DNA from: Micromonospora lupini
GTDB lineage: Bacteria > Actinomycetota > Actinomycetes > Mycobacteriales > Micromonosporaceae
Length of the DNA: 64,000 bases
Reading direction: 5' to 3'
Assembly: GCF_026342015.1 (NCBI RefSeq)
Contig: NZ_JAPENL010000002.1
Coordinates: 2,671,001 to 2,735,000, forward strand
Position numbers and translations under genes: made by a program. Numbering within the stretch: position 1 is the stretch's first letter; each line of letters opens with the position of its first letter. The notes under the pieces were generated by a model that saw only the letters and a program-made list of their open reading frames with translations, was not told the origin of the DNA and did no database searches. Shown in pieces: positions 24,560-34,043 of this stretch.

Positions 24560-24652
24560 TTGCCGCATCCATTGGCGCGTGTCTATAGTTGCGCGGATCA
24601 CCACATTCATGGCCGTGGTCAACGCGGCCGGGTCGTCGAAGCGCTTCGACGA
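24560..24652 (+). promoter_or_regulatory. GH3 promoter with 20-bp LacI-type operator
   Basis: A plausible promoter (TTGCCG at 24560-24565, 18 nt, TATAGT at 24584-24589) is followed at 24633-24652 by the perfect palindrome TCGTCGAAGCGCTTCGACGA. A central GAAGCGCTTC with CG at the axis is typical of LacI-family sugar repressors in actinobacteria. It sits 94 bp before the GH3 start; no LacI gene is in the window. Confidence 0.65.
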
Positions 24653-24745
24653 TTCGTCGTTCAGGCCCGTCAGCCGGGTGTCGAGCCTGGCCACGCCGGT
24701 CTCGGCGCCCGTTGGGCGTCTGTCGTACGACATGAGGAGAACCGC

Positions 24746-27730
24746 ATGCGGAACAGGCGCCTCAGGCGCGGAATCACCGCGCTCGCGCTCGCCCTGCTCG
24801 CCCTACCGACCGTCCCCGGCACGGCGCACGCCGAACCGACCTACCCGTTCCGAGATCCACACCTGCCCGTGCAGGCCCGGGTCGACGACCTGCTCGGTCG
24901 GCTCACCCTGGACGAGAAGATCTCGTGGCTGCACCAGTACCAGCCCGCCGTTCCCCGGCTGGGCATCGGCCTGTTCAAGACCGGCACCGAGGCGCTGCAC
25001 GGGGTCGCCTGGTCCACCGACATCGACAACAGCGGCGCGGTCGTGAAGGCGCGCGGCACGTCGTTCCCGCAGCCGGTGGGCATGGCGAGCACCTGGGACA
25101 CCGACCTGATCCAGCGGGTCGGCTCCGCCGTGGGTGACGAGGCGCGGGGCTACCACGCGCAGAACCCCCGGGTCTGGGGTCTCAACCTCTGGGCGCCGGT
25201 GGTCAATCTGCTGCGCGACCCGCGGTGGGGCCGCAACGAGGAGGGCTACTCGGAGGACCCGCTGCTCACCGCGAAGATCTCCACCGCGTACGGCTCGGGG
25301 ATGACCGGCGGGGACCCGGACCACCTGAAGAGCGCTCCGACCCTCAAGCACTACCTGGCCTACAACAACGAGGTCCGGCGCGACGTCACCTCCTCGAACG
25401 TACCGCCGAGGGTCTTGAACGAGTACGACCGCGCCGCCTTCAAGCCGGCCATCGCCGCCGACGCGGCGACCGGAGTGATGGCCTCGTACAACCTGGTCAA
25501 CGGCCGTCCCGCCACAGTGGACCCGGACCTGGCCACGGTGGTGCGCGGCTGGACCGACAGGCAGTTGATGAACGTCACGGACGCGTGGGCGCCGAACAAC
25601 CTCGTCGCCTCGCAGGGCTACTACGCCACCCAGCCCGAGGCGAACGCCGCGATCGTCAAGGCCGGCCTCAACAGCTTCATCACCGACGACACCAACGCGC
25701 AGCCGACCGTCACCGCCGTCAAGCAGGCGCTGGCCACCGGCCTGCTCACCGAGGGCGACATCGACGCCCGGATCTCCGAGACCCTGAACGTCCGGTTCCG
25801 CCTCGGTGAGTTCGACCCGGGCGGCGGCCGCCACGGCGGCATCACCCCGGCCGTCATCAACAGCCCCGAGCACCAGCGGCTGGCACGCCAGGCCGCAGGC
25901 GAGGCGATGGTGCTGCTGAAGAACTCCCGACAGGCCCTACCGCTCAACCCGTCCCGGACCCGCAAGGTGGCAGTGCTCGGCCCGCTTGCCGACACCCTCT
26001 ACACCGACTGGTACGGCGGTGACCTGCCGTACGAGGTGACCGCCCTCGACGGCATCCGCGAGCGGTTGGGCGGCTCCGCGAGCGTCAGCGGGCTCGACGG
26101 GGCGGACCGGATCGCCCTGAAGGACCCGGCGACCGGCCGGTACGTCACGGCCAGCGGCACCACCGACGCCGACCCGGTCGCCGCGACCGGTGCCACCGCC
26201 TCGCTCGCCGCCCAGTTCGACGCGGTGGACTGGGGCCAGGGTGTGGTGACGCTGCGCAACGCCGCCAACGGCCGCTACCTCGGCTACAACTGGGGGCCCT
26301 TCATCACCCGCGACGAGCAGCCGAACGGCTGGTACGTCCAGCAGCAGTTCACGCTGGAGCCGCAGGCCGACGGCACGTTCGCGCTGCGCTACACCGGCTA
26401 CGAGACGCAGGAGAGCTGGTTCGGCGTCAACACATACGTCACGGTCGGCGACGACGGCGCCCTCACGCTCGGCGCGTCCACCGCGGCGGACGCGACCCAC
26501 TTCGCGCGTGAGGTGATCAGCAGCGGAGTCGACCGGGCCGTCGCCGCGGCCAAGGCGGCCGACACCGCAGTCCTGGTCGTCGGCAGCAACCCGTTCATCA
26601 ACGGGCGTGAGGCGCACGACCGGACCTCGACCGCGCTGAGCGCCAGCCAGGAAGCGCTGGTCAAGGCCGTGACCAAGGCCAATCCGCACACGGTGCTGGT
26701 GCTCCAGACCAGCTACCCGGTCACCATCGGGTGGGAGCAGGAGCACGTCCCGGCGATCGTCTGGACCACCCACGCGGGCGCCGAGACCGGGCACGCCGTC
26801 GCCGACGTCCTGTTCGGTGACCGCAACCCGTCGGGCAAGCTCACCCAGACCTGGTACCGCTCGGACCGGCAACTACCGCCCGACCTGCTGGAGTACGACA
26901 TCATCTCGTCCGGGCAGACCTACCTCTACAACACCGCCAAGCCGCTCTATCCGTTCGGCCACGGGCTGTCGTACACCAGATTCCGGTACGGCCAGCCCCG
27001 CAGCGACGCCCGCCCGGTCGCGGCCGACGGCACAGTCGCGGTAAGCGTCGACGTGACGAACACCGGCAGCCGGGCCGGGTCCGAGGTCGTCCAGCTCTAC
27101 ACCCACCAGCGCACCTCGCGGGTGAAGACCCCGATCCGGGCGCTGAAGGCGTTCCAGCGGGTGCAGCTCGCACCCGGGCAGACCCGGGCCGTGACGCTCC
27201 GACTGCCCGTCGCCGACCTGGCGAACTGGGACGTCACCCGCGGCCGGTGGGTGGTCGAGTCGTCCACGTACGACCTGCTGGTCGGCGCGAACGCCGACGA
27301 CATCCGGGCCCGGACGGCTGTCGCGGTGCGCGGCGAGACGATCCCGGCCCGGGACCTCTCCCGGACCACCCGGGCCGAGAACTTCGACGGGTACGCGGGC
27401 GTCCGGCTCGTCGACGAGACGAAGGCGCGGGGTACGGCCGTCGGCGCCACCGCAGCCGGCCAGTGGATCTCCTTCGCCGGCTCCGCCCTGCGTCCCGGTG
27501 CCCACACCCTCACGGCAAAGGTCGCGAAGGCCACCGCGGGCGCCGGCACGATCCAGGTCCGGGTGGGCTCGCCCACCGGCCGGTTGCTCGGTACGGCCAC
27601 CGTGCCCAGCACCGGCGACGACTACCGGTACGTGAGTGTCAGCGCCGAGCTGGCCCGGGCGGCCGGCACCCATGACGTGTACCTGGTGTTCGACTCCGCG
27701 CTGCGGCTGGCGGACTTCTCCCTGAGGTGA
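24746..27730 (+). CDS. Secreted GH3 glycosidase with inserted beta-trefoil-like domain and C-terminal CBM6-like domain
   Basis: 994 residues; start at the ATG at 24746 with GAGGAGA just upstream. Signal peptide to about residue 30 (...GTAHA). GH3 N-terminal barrel 40-350: RDPRWGRNEEGYSEDP, KHYLAYNNE, and VTDAWAP holding the likely nucleophile Asp near 278. The GH3 C-terminal domain is split by an inserted domain at about 450-590 (DPATGRYVTAS, NGRYLGYNW: fascin/trefoil-like repeats), where many relatives carry PA14. A fibronectin-like domain (765-860) and a CBM6-like module (865-994) follow. Probably a beta-xylosidase or beta-glucosidase acting on plant polysaccharide. Confidence 0.92.
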   Translation: MRNRRLRRGITALALALLALPTVPGTAHAEPTYPFRDPHLPVQARVDDLLGRLTLDEKISWLHQYQPAVPRLGIGLFKTGTEALHGVAWSTDIDNSGAVVKARGTSFPQPVGMASTWDTDLIQRVGSAVGDEARGYHAQNPRVWGLNLWAPVVNLLRDPRWGRNEEGYSEDPLLTAKISTAYGSGMTGGDPDHLKSAPTLKHYLAYNNEVRRDVTSSNVPPRVLNEYDRAAFKPAIAADAATGVMASYNLVNGRPATVDPDLATVVRGWTDRQLMNVTDAWAPNNLVASQGYYATQPEANAAIVKAGLNSFITDDTNAQPTVTAVKQALATGLLTEGDIDARISETLNVRFRLGEFDPGGGRHGGITPAVINSPEHQRLARQAAGEAMVLLKNSRQALPLNPSRTRKVAVLGPLADTLYTDWYGGDLPYEVTALDGIRERLGGSASVSGLDGADRIALKDPATGRYVTASGTTDADPVAATGATASLAAQFDAVDWGQGVVTLRNAANGRYLGYNWGPFITRDEQPNGWYVQQQFTLEPQADGTFALRYTGYETQESWFGVNTYVTVGDDGALTLGASTAADATHFAREVISSGVDRAVAAAKAADTAVLVVGSNPFINGREAHDRTSTALSASQEALVKAVTKANPHTVLVLQTSYPVTIGWEQEHVPAIVWTTHAGAETGHAVADVLFGDRNPSGKLTQTWYRSDRQLPPDLLEYDIISSGQTYLYNTAKPLYPFGHGLSYTRFRYGQPRSDARPVAADGTVAVSVDVTNTGSRAGSEVVQLYTHQRTSRVKTPIRALKAFQRVQLAPGQTRAVTLRLPVADLANWDVTRGRWVVESSTYDLLVGANADDIRARTAVAVRGETIPARDLSRTTRAENFDGYAGVRLVDETKARGTAVGATAAGQWISFAGSALRPGAHTLTAKVAKATAGAGTIQVRVGSPTGRLLGTATVPSTGDDYRYVSVSAELARAAGTHDVYLVFDSALRLADFSLR

Positions 27731-27740
27731 CGAGTCGGCT

Positions 27741-27775
27741 TGGGTCGGGGTGCCGTTCGGCCCCCGGCCCGAGCC
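27741..27775 (+). terminator. Possible hairpin after GH3
   Basis: Arms around 27741-27757 and 27760-27775 pair with G-T pairs and one bulge, 10 nt after the GH3 stop. Weaker than other hairpins in the window. Confidence 0.4.
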
Positions 27776-27886
27776 GGTCCCGACCACGCTGCCCCACCGA
27801 AAGCGCGGGGATGAATTCATCGGATGATCCTGTGGAGGGTCGGGGTCAAGGTGGCCGTTCCGTCCCGTTCAGATGGCATTTAAGCA

Positions 27887-27929
27887 TTGACGAGTTACGA
27901 TCCCGTATTGCAGTCGTCACACGTGTGAC
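27887..27929 (+). promoter_or_regulatory. Candidate promoter/operator in the 349-nt leader before the beta-helix gene
   Basis: The gap 27731-28079 contains a relatively A/T-rich stretch with TTGACG (27887-27892) and, just downstream, the perfect 14-bp palindrome GTCACACGTGTGAC (27916-27929). No convincing -10 lies between; TGCAGT at 27909-27914 is the nearest. The palindrome differs from the operator before the GH3 gene, so the two secreted proteins may be under different regulators. Nothing else recognisable is in the gap. Confidence 0.45.
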
Positions 27930-28079
27930 TTACGCTCCGGGGCAGAGCGCGTAGCGATTGGCAAAGAGTGCGGCCGGGCGGCAGGTGCCCCCGCCGGTCC
28001 TAAGTGGCGTCGCTGTTTCCTGCTCGTCGCTCGATACACGCATCAGGCACCGCATCGACGACCAGGAAAGGAACAGCAC

Positions 28080-30779
28080 GTGAGATCAGCCGCATCCACC
28101 ACCCGCACGGCACTGCTCTCGGCGGCGGTGCTCATCGCCGCCACGCTGCCGGCCGTGATGACACAGCAACGGCCCGCCATGGCCGCTGCCCAGGAGACCT
28201 ACTACGTCGCCCCGGACGGGAACGACGCCAATCCCGGGACGCTCGAAGCCCCGTTCAAGAGTCTGCAACGCGCGCGGGACGTCGTCCGCACGGTCAACAC
28301 GAACATGACCGGCGACATCAACGTGTATCTGCGCGGTGGCACCTACCCGGTGAGCAGCACAGTCGAGTTCGGGTCGAGTGACTCAGGCACCAACGGCTTC
28401 CGGGTCGTCTACGCCGCCTACTCCAACGAGGCCCCGATCCTCGACGGTGGCGTCCCGGTGACCGGCTGGACCCAGCACAGCGGCAACATCTGGAAGGCCC
28501 CGCTGGACCGCAGCACCAAGCTGCGGACGCTCTACGTCAACGACAAGCGGGCGCAGATGGCGTCGAAGACGATCAGCTCGGGAGGGTGCTACGGCACCTA
28601 CACCGTCACGGCCGGCCAGGCCGCCTGGGCGTGGGAGTCCGGGTCGCAGTGCGACGGCGCCAAATACAACCTGAACGACTTCCCCGCCATCGCCCGCAAC
28701 CAGGACGACCTGGAGATCGAGACGGGGACGACCTGGACCACGGCAATCGTGGGCGTCCGCCAGGTCACCACGAGTTCCGACGGCGCGAACCGGGTCGCCC
28801 TCTTCCAGCAGCCGGGCGCGGCCATCGCCCAGGGCTCGTTCAACGGCAACGCCCAGGTCGGCGGCACCCACAAGCTCATGAACGCGTACGAGTTCCTGGA
28901 CGCGCCCGGTGAGTTCTACTTCGACAAGAGCGCCCGGACGGTCTACTACTACAAGGCCAGCTCCGAGGACATGTCGACCGCGTCGGTCTTCGCGCCGAAC
29001 AACGTCACCACGGTGCTGCGGGTCGCCGGCACCTCGACGAGCAGCCACGCGCGCAACATCACGTTCTCCGGCCTGACCGTGCAGCACTCCGACTGGAACC
29101 TGTTCAACGTCGCCGGCTCGTCCTTCAAGCAGGCGCAGCAGGGCAACCTCGGCGCCCAGGTGTACGCGAAGGGCAACTTCCACGTCTACTACTACCGCAA
29201 CGTGGACGTCACTCCCGGCATCGTCCAGGTGCAGAACGCCGACGGGATCCTCCTGCAACGCAACCGGATCCAGCACACCGGCGCCGACGGGATAAGCATG
29301 GTCAACGACGTGCAGAGCACGCAGTTGATCGGGAACTACACAAACGACATCGCCGGGTCCGCCATCAACGTCGGTCATCCCCAGCACGTCTACATCGGAG
29401 ACGGCACGTCGACCAACCGGGAGAAGTACTCCCCGCAGGTCGAGGGGCTACCGAAGAACATCGACATCAAGAACAACTACATCTACGACAGCGCGGTCCT
29501 GTTCAACGGACACAGCCCCATCTCGGCGTACTTCGTCGACACCCTGACGATCCAGCACAACCGGATCGAGAAGGCCCCCTGGTCCGGCATCACCATGGGC
29601 TGGGGCTGGTGGAACTTCGACGGGTCATCGGGGTCGATCGTGCCCAACCGGCCGACCACTAGCGCGCGGAACAACACCATCAGTTACAACCACATCATCG
29701 ACACCGTCCAGCGCCTCAGCGACACGGCGCCCATCTACACGCTGGGCAGCCAGCCCGGGACCACGATCACCAACAACTACCTCCAGGGCGTGCCCTCGGG
29801 CCACAAGTACGGCCTGCACCCCGACGAGGGGTCGGCGTTCATCACCTTCCGGGACAACGTCCTGAGCATCGACAAGAACGTCACCTGGATGATCAACTCC
29901 GACGACTTCGGTCGGAAGCACGATCTGAGCATCACGCAGATCTACGGCCCGATCAACAAGGTCTCGAACAAGAACCTGCCGAACAGCACTGTCGCCGACA
30001 TCCTCGTCTCCTCCGACTACGTCTGGCCGGCGGTGGCCTACAACATCGCGGCGAGCTCCGGCCTGGAGGACGCCTACCGGGACATCATCCCGGCGAGCAG
30101 GTTCTCCGCACCGAACTACGTGCTGCCGGCCAGCACGTTCGTCACAAGCGCCACGGCGACGATCCCGATCCGCAGCACCGGCGACGCCACCACGTCGGTG
30201 TGGCTGGCGCCGTCCGGCACGACCACCTTCACCGCCGGGGCGACGATGACCAGGGCGGCCGGCAACGCCACGTCCATCGCCGTGCCGGCGACCCAGGGCG
30301 AGTACCGGCTCTTCGTCGTCGACGCACAGGGCAACCGGTCGGCCGAGTCGACCTCGATCGTCCGGCAGCAGAGCGGCGGCGGCACCCAGCAGGGCGGGCA
30401 GCTCGTGGGCGGCCAGTCCGGCCGCTGCGTGGAGGTCCCCAACTCCTCCACCACGAACGGCACCCAGGTGCAGCTCTGGGACTGCGGCAGCGGCACGAAC
30501 CAGCGGTGGACCTCCACCGCCAGCAAGCAACTGACCGTGTACGGCAACAAGTGCCTGGACGCCTCCGGGGCGGGCACGGCCAACGGCACCCAGGTCATCA
30601 TCTGGGACTGCCACGGCGGGCTCAACCAGCAGTGGAACATCAACTCCAACGGCACCATCACGAACGGCCAGTCCGGGCTCTGCCTCGATGCCAACGGCGC
30701 TGCCAGCGCCAACGGCACGAAGATCATCCTCTGGGCGTGCAACGGTGGCGCGAACCAGCGGTGGAGCCTGCGTAGCTGA
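28080..30779 (+). CDS. Secreted right-handed beta-helix protein with C-terminal ricin-type lectin domain
   Basis: 899 residues, GTG start after AGGAAAGG. Signal peptide to about residue 36 (...AMAAA). It opens with TYYVAPDGNDANPGTLEAPF and SLQRARDVVR, the entry strand of the pectin-lyase-like fold used by GH141 and related polysaccharide enzymes. Parallel beta-helix repeats (NADGILLQRNRIQHTGADGI, NNYIYDSA, LTIQHNRIEKAPWSGI) run to about 560. A Thr/Ala-rich beta domain leads to a ricin B lectin (about 775-899) with three QRW/QQW repeats. Likely binds and cleaves a branched plant glycan; GH141 is a guess from the N-terminal motif. Confidence 0.87.
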   Translation: MRSAASTTRTALLSAAVLIAATLPAVMTQQRPAMAAAQETYYVAPDGNDANPGTLEAPFKSLQRARDVVRTVNTNMTGDINVYLRGGTYPVSSTVEFGSSDSGTNGFRVVYAAYSNEAPILDGGVPVTGWTQHSGNIWKAPLDRSTKLRTLYVNDKRAQMASKTISSGGCYGTYTVTAGQAAWAWESGSQCDGAKYNLNDFPAIARNQDDLEIETGTTWTTAIVGVRQVTTSSDGANRVALFQQPGAAIAQGSFNGNAQVGGTHKLMNAYEFLDAPGEFYFDKSARTVYYYKASSEDMSTASVFAPNNVTTVLRVAGTSTSSHARNITFSGLTVQHSDWNLFNVAGSSFKQAQQGNLGAQVYAKGNFHVYYYRNVDVTPGIVQVQNADGILLQRNRIQHTGADGISMVNDVQSTQLIGNYTNDIAGSAINVGHPQHVYIGDGTSTNREKYSPQVEGLPKNIDIKNNYIYDSAVLFNGHSPISAYFVDTLTIQHNRIEKAPWSGITMGWGWWNFDGSSGSIVPNRPTTSARNNTISYNHIIDTVQRLSDTAPIYTLGSQPGTTITNNYLQGVPSGHKYGLHPDEGSAFITFRDNVLSIDKNVTWMINSDDFGRKHDLSITQIYGPINKVSNKNLPNSTVADILVSSDYVWPAVAYNIAASSGLEDAYRDIIPASRFSAPNYVLPASTFVTSATATIPIRSTGDATTSVWLAPSGTTTFTAGATMTRAAGNATSIAVPATQGEYRLFVVDAQGNRSAESTSIVRQQSGGGTQQGGQLVGGQSGRCVEVPNSSTTNGTQVQLWDCGSGTNQRWTSTASKQLTVYGNKCLDASGAGTANGTQVIIWDCHGGLNQQWNINSNGTITNGQSGLCLDANGAASANGTKIILWACNGGANQRWSLRS

Positions 30780-30794
30780 CCGACCGAGCACACC

Positions 30795-30822
30795 GGGGCC
30801 GGGCCGATCACGGCCCGGCCCC
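30795..30822 (+). terminator. Hairpin after beta-helix gene
   Basis: Perfect 12-bp G+C arms (30795-30806 and 30811-30822) with loop ATCA, 15 nt after the stop. Confidence 0.65.
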
Positions 30823-30898
30823 CGGGCCGTTCCCGCCGCCGCCCGCACCTCGTCGGTGCCGCATGTGCTACCGGACAACAAGTGGGTAATGGTGGGTG

Positions 30899-31195
30899 AT
30901 GAAGACAACCTGGAAGCCTCACGAGAAGCACGGCGGCCTGTCGGATAAGGACAAGCGCGAGTTGCCGGAGAGCGTTTTCGCGTTCCCTGACGAGCGCAAG
31001 GAGCCGATGACCGACGCGAGCCACGTCCGTAACGCCATCGCCCGCTTCGACCAGGTGCAGGGCGTCACCGACAAGGACCGCGACCTGGCCTTCCAGAACA
31101 TCCTCGCCGCCGCGAAGCACTACGGCGTCGACGTCGCCGAGACGAACTGGCGGCAGCTCGGCAAGCTGCCGCACACGCCCAACCCCGCGCACTGA
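30899..31195 (+). CDS. DUF6582-type small protein
   Basis: 98 residues from the ATG at 30899 (a GTG immediately before is also in frame). The pattern KHGGLSDKDKRELPESVFAFP, then RKEPMTDASHVRNAIARFDQV and AAAKHYGVDVAETNWRQLG, is a short cytoplasmic family common in bacteria and phages, which I recall as DUF6582. No catalytic motif; highly charged and helical. Function unknown. It ends 68 nt before the second tRNA-Lys. Confidence 0.8.
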   Translation: MKTTWKPHEKHGGLSDKDKRELPESVFAFPDERKEPMTDASHVRNAIARFDQVQGVTDKDRDLAFQNILAAAKHYGVDVAETNWRQLGKLPHTPNPAH

Positions 31196-31263
31196 GCCCG
31201 GCTGCGGGACGGGTCCGAAGGCTGGATCGCAGACGTGTTAACGTCTCTTCCCGTTGCCTGCGA

Positions 31264-31339
31264 GCGCCGCTAGCTCAACTGGCAGAGCAGCGGACTCTTA
31301 ATCCGCGGGTTCGGGGTTCGAGTCCCTGGCGGCGCACCA
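31264..31339 (+). tRNA. tRNA-Lys (anticodon CUU), copy 2
   Basis: All 76 nt, including CCA, are identical to the copy at 21162-21237. The upstream -10 region is also related (TAACGT at 31239-31244, then CCCGTTGCC before the gene in both). Confidence 0.95.
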
Positions 31340-31346
31340 ACGATCG

Positions 31347-31385
31347 AGGCCTGACCCGGTGGTTCACACTGGGTCGGGCCTTTTT
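31347..31385 (+). terminator. Intrinsic terminator of second tRNA-Lys
   Basis: Stem AGGCCTGACCCGGT / ACTGGGTCGGGCCT (two G-T type pairs) with a 7-nt loop, followed by a T5 run at 31381-31385. The most classical rho-independent terminator in the window. Confidence 0.85.
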
Positions 31386-31980
31386 CGTGTACGCGGTCGT
31401 GGGCGGTCGCTCGCCGGGCTCGGGAGCCGTTGGACGGATGTAGCCAGCGAGGTCACGTGCGGTGACGGGTATCGGACGAAAGTGATACGCGTCGCGCGTA
31501 ACGGTTCTTCGAGCGTGCCCAGCGGAAGATCACAGCGTGCGCCACAACGGCATTGAAGGTGCGGAATGCCTGCGGCACGCTGGGTTCTGTCTCGCGAATA
31601 AAGGTCGGAGCCCTGAACGGATCGCGGCAACGGTGACCGCCTTGCCGTTTTGGGACTGCTCTGACCTGGTCCTGCACGTCGCGAACATGTCGTGACTCGG
31701 CCGCGACGTGCGGAGCCACCACACACGGTTTCACGAGAGTCGTGCGTCGGAAGCGAGTCACGTGCATCTACCCAGCACGGCTGTCGGGTGGATGGAGCGG
31801 AGGGCAGTCCTGTTCCGGTCCTCGATCGTCACAGAATGCGTAGGCGCGGTGCGGTGAGCCTGTTGGTGCCTGTGATTGAGTCGACGGCCGGCCATCGACT
31901 CAACCTGGGTGGGACGCAAGCCGGAACTGGGGGCGGCTCATTCGGGTTTGTTGCGGCATGTGGGTGAGCTGAGTCTCCCT
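31386..31980. other. 595-nt stretch without a recognisable gene
   Basis: Open frames here are short, show no coding bias and match no family I know. G+C is visibly lower than in neighbouring genes. The one structure seen is a near-perfect palindrome at 31876-31903 (TTGAGTCGA / TCGACTCAA around a GGCCGGCC core). Could be the remains of acquired DNA next to the tRNA-Lys gene. Confidence 0.5.
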
Positions 31981-32658
<678 letters not shown>

Positions 32659-32706
32659 GTCTGCTACCTCACAAACGGTTTGACGACGTCCCAAGTATGC
32701 CGCAAA

Positions 32707-32738
32707 CTTCAACAGCGTTGAACTTCAACAGCGTAGAA
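32707..32738. promoter_or_regulatory. Twin 16-bp operator repeats between TetR and oxidoreductase genes
   Basis: CTTCAACAGCGTTGAA (32707-32722) is followed directly by CTTCAACAGCGTAGAA (32723-32738). The first contains the perfect palindrome TTCAAC-AGC-GTTGAA; the second has one changed base. The palindrome starts 49 bp upstream of the TetR start. Good candidate for TetR binding. Confidence 0.65.
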
Positions 32739-32873
32739 GTACTGGGTTGGAGGGAGGTGCCGGTCATGCTGCCGAGGAACAGCTGCTGAGGAAGCGGTTC
32801 TGGTCGCCTGCCGCGCGGCAGGCGACCGGAACGCCCGTAGATCCGGTTGATGGACGTTCTGCGAGGGGAGCCT

Positions 32874-33800
32874 GTGTTGCGCGAGATCAGTTTTGCCGCC
32901 GGCCATCCGGCCGAGGTCGTGCAAGCGCCGGATCCGGCACCCGGGCCGGGACAGCTGCTGGTACGCACCGAGGCTGTCGGAGTCGGTGTGGGACTCGCGC
33001 GGCTGTTGGCGGCGGCCGGCGAGAGCGGGGAGCCCGTCAGACCGGGCGGGGAGGTCGTCGGCACCGTCGTGGCGCTCGGTTCGGACCTGCCCGGGTTCGC
33101 CGTGGGTGACCGGGTCGGAGGTGTGGTGTTCCAGGACGCCTTCGCCGACCTGGTCGTCGCCGACCCCCGGCTGGTTGGCCCCGTACCGGCCGAAGTGGAC
33201 GCGGCGGCGGCGCTCGCGCTGGTCCGTGGCGGTCTGATCGCGTCGAGTGTGCTGCGGATCGGCCGGTTCGAGCCAGGCGAGTCCGTGCTGGTGACCGCGG
33301 CGGCCAGCGGTACAGGTCACCTTGCCGTGCAGTTGGCCCGGGCGCTCGGCGCGGGCCGGGTCGTCGGGGCGGTCGGGTCGCCCGACAAGGCTGACTTCGT
33401 CCGCGAGTGCGGCGCCGACGATGTGGTCACCTACGCCCAGCAGTCGTGGGGTGACCCCGTCGATGTGGTGCTCGACGGGGCCGGCGGCGAGCTGGTGCAG
33501 CGTGGTGTGGCTGCCCTCGCACCGTTCGGTCGGCTCGTCGCGTTCAGCGCCGGCGGCGGCAACGTCGATTTGGCCGGCCTGCTCGGCGGCGTCAAGTCCG
33601 TCATCGGGTTCACCATCGGCACGCTCAACCGCAATCGGCCGGAACTGGTCGAGCGGCACCGCGCCGAGCTGTGGGACCTGCTCGCCGCCGGCCAGCTGCG
33701 ACCCCGGCACACCGACTTCCCGCTCGACCAGGTCACCGACGCTATTGAGCTGATCACGACTCGCGTCAACCTCGGACGCGTCGTGCTGCGCACCGGCTGA
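32874..33800 (+). CDS. Quinone-oxidoreductase-like MDR family protein (zinc-free)
   Basis: 308 residues from the GTG at 32874, preceded by GAGGGGAG; in-frame starts 24 and 27 nt earlier lack such a site. GroES-like N-terminal domain (PGPGQLLVRTEAVGV, RPGGEVVGTVVALGSDL), then a Rossmann domain with VLVTAAASGTGHLAVQLARALGA in place of the usual AAAGGVG loop. No zinc ligands. NADPH-dependent reduction of quinones or enones is usual for the family. Divergent TetR gene and shared operator suggest induction by its own substrate. Confidence 0.9.
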   Translation: MLREISFAAGHPAEVVQAPDPAPGPGQLLVRTEAVGVGVGLARLLAAAGESGEPVRPGGEVVGTVVALGSDLPGFAVGDRVGGVVFQDAFADLVVADPRLVGPVPAEVDAAAALALVRGGLIASSVLRIGRFEPGESVLVTAAASGTGHLAVQLARALGAGRVVGAVGSPDKADFVRECGADDVVTYAQQSWGDPVDVVLDGAGGELVQRGVAALAPFGRLVAFSAGGGNVDLAGLLGGVKSVIGFTIGTLNRNRPELVERHRAELWDLLAAGQLRPRHTDFPLDQVTDAIELITTRVNLGRVVLRTG

Positions 33801-33968
33801 GCCAGCGCACCAACCATCCGCAACACACGCCGTGCGTCCCCGTGGAGCAGCCAAGCTGCCTACCGATATCGCAGGATCAGGCCGCAGCGAGCCCACGCGC
33901 TCGTACCTGTGCCACCGGGCGATCGATCAACTCGCGCTGAGGCCGTCGCGGCCAGCCGGGACTAACGC

Positions 33969-34009
33969 CACCGTCGATGCTGCCACCATCTGTGTCAGCA
34001 TCGACGGTG
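33969..34009. terminator. Hairpin between oxidoreductase and hypothetical gene
   Basis: Perfect 14-bp arms CACCGTCGATGCTG / CAGCATCGACGGTG (33969-33982 and 33996-34009) with a 13-nt loop. It is 169 nt past the oxidoreductase stop and 35 nt before the next start, so it may be an operator or attenuator of that gene rather than a terminator. Confidence 0.45.
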
Positions 34010-34043
34010 CTGAGCGAGACTGGACCTTTCTACAGGAGTGCGT

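Noticed and set aside
21162..31339. Integrative element with tRNA-Lys attachment site
   Set aside because: No integrase, excisionase, replication or transfer gene lies in the segment; only the duplicated tRNA supports the idea.
31453..31767. Minus-strand frame of about 100 codons after tRNA-Lys as a transposase fragment
   Set aside because: No DDE, HTH or other transposase motif and no terminal repeats could be recognised.
33969..34009. Transposon end from the 14-bp inverted repeat
   Set aside because: Arms are only 13 nt apart, forming a local hairpin without coding sequence between them or target duplications.
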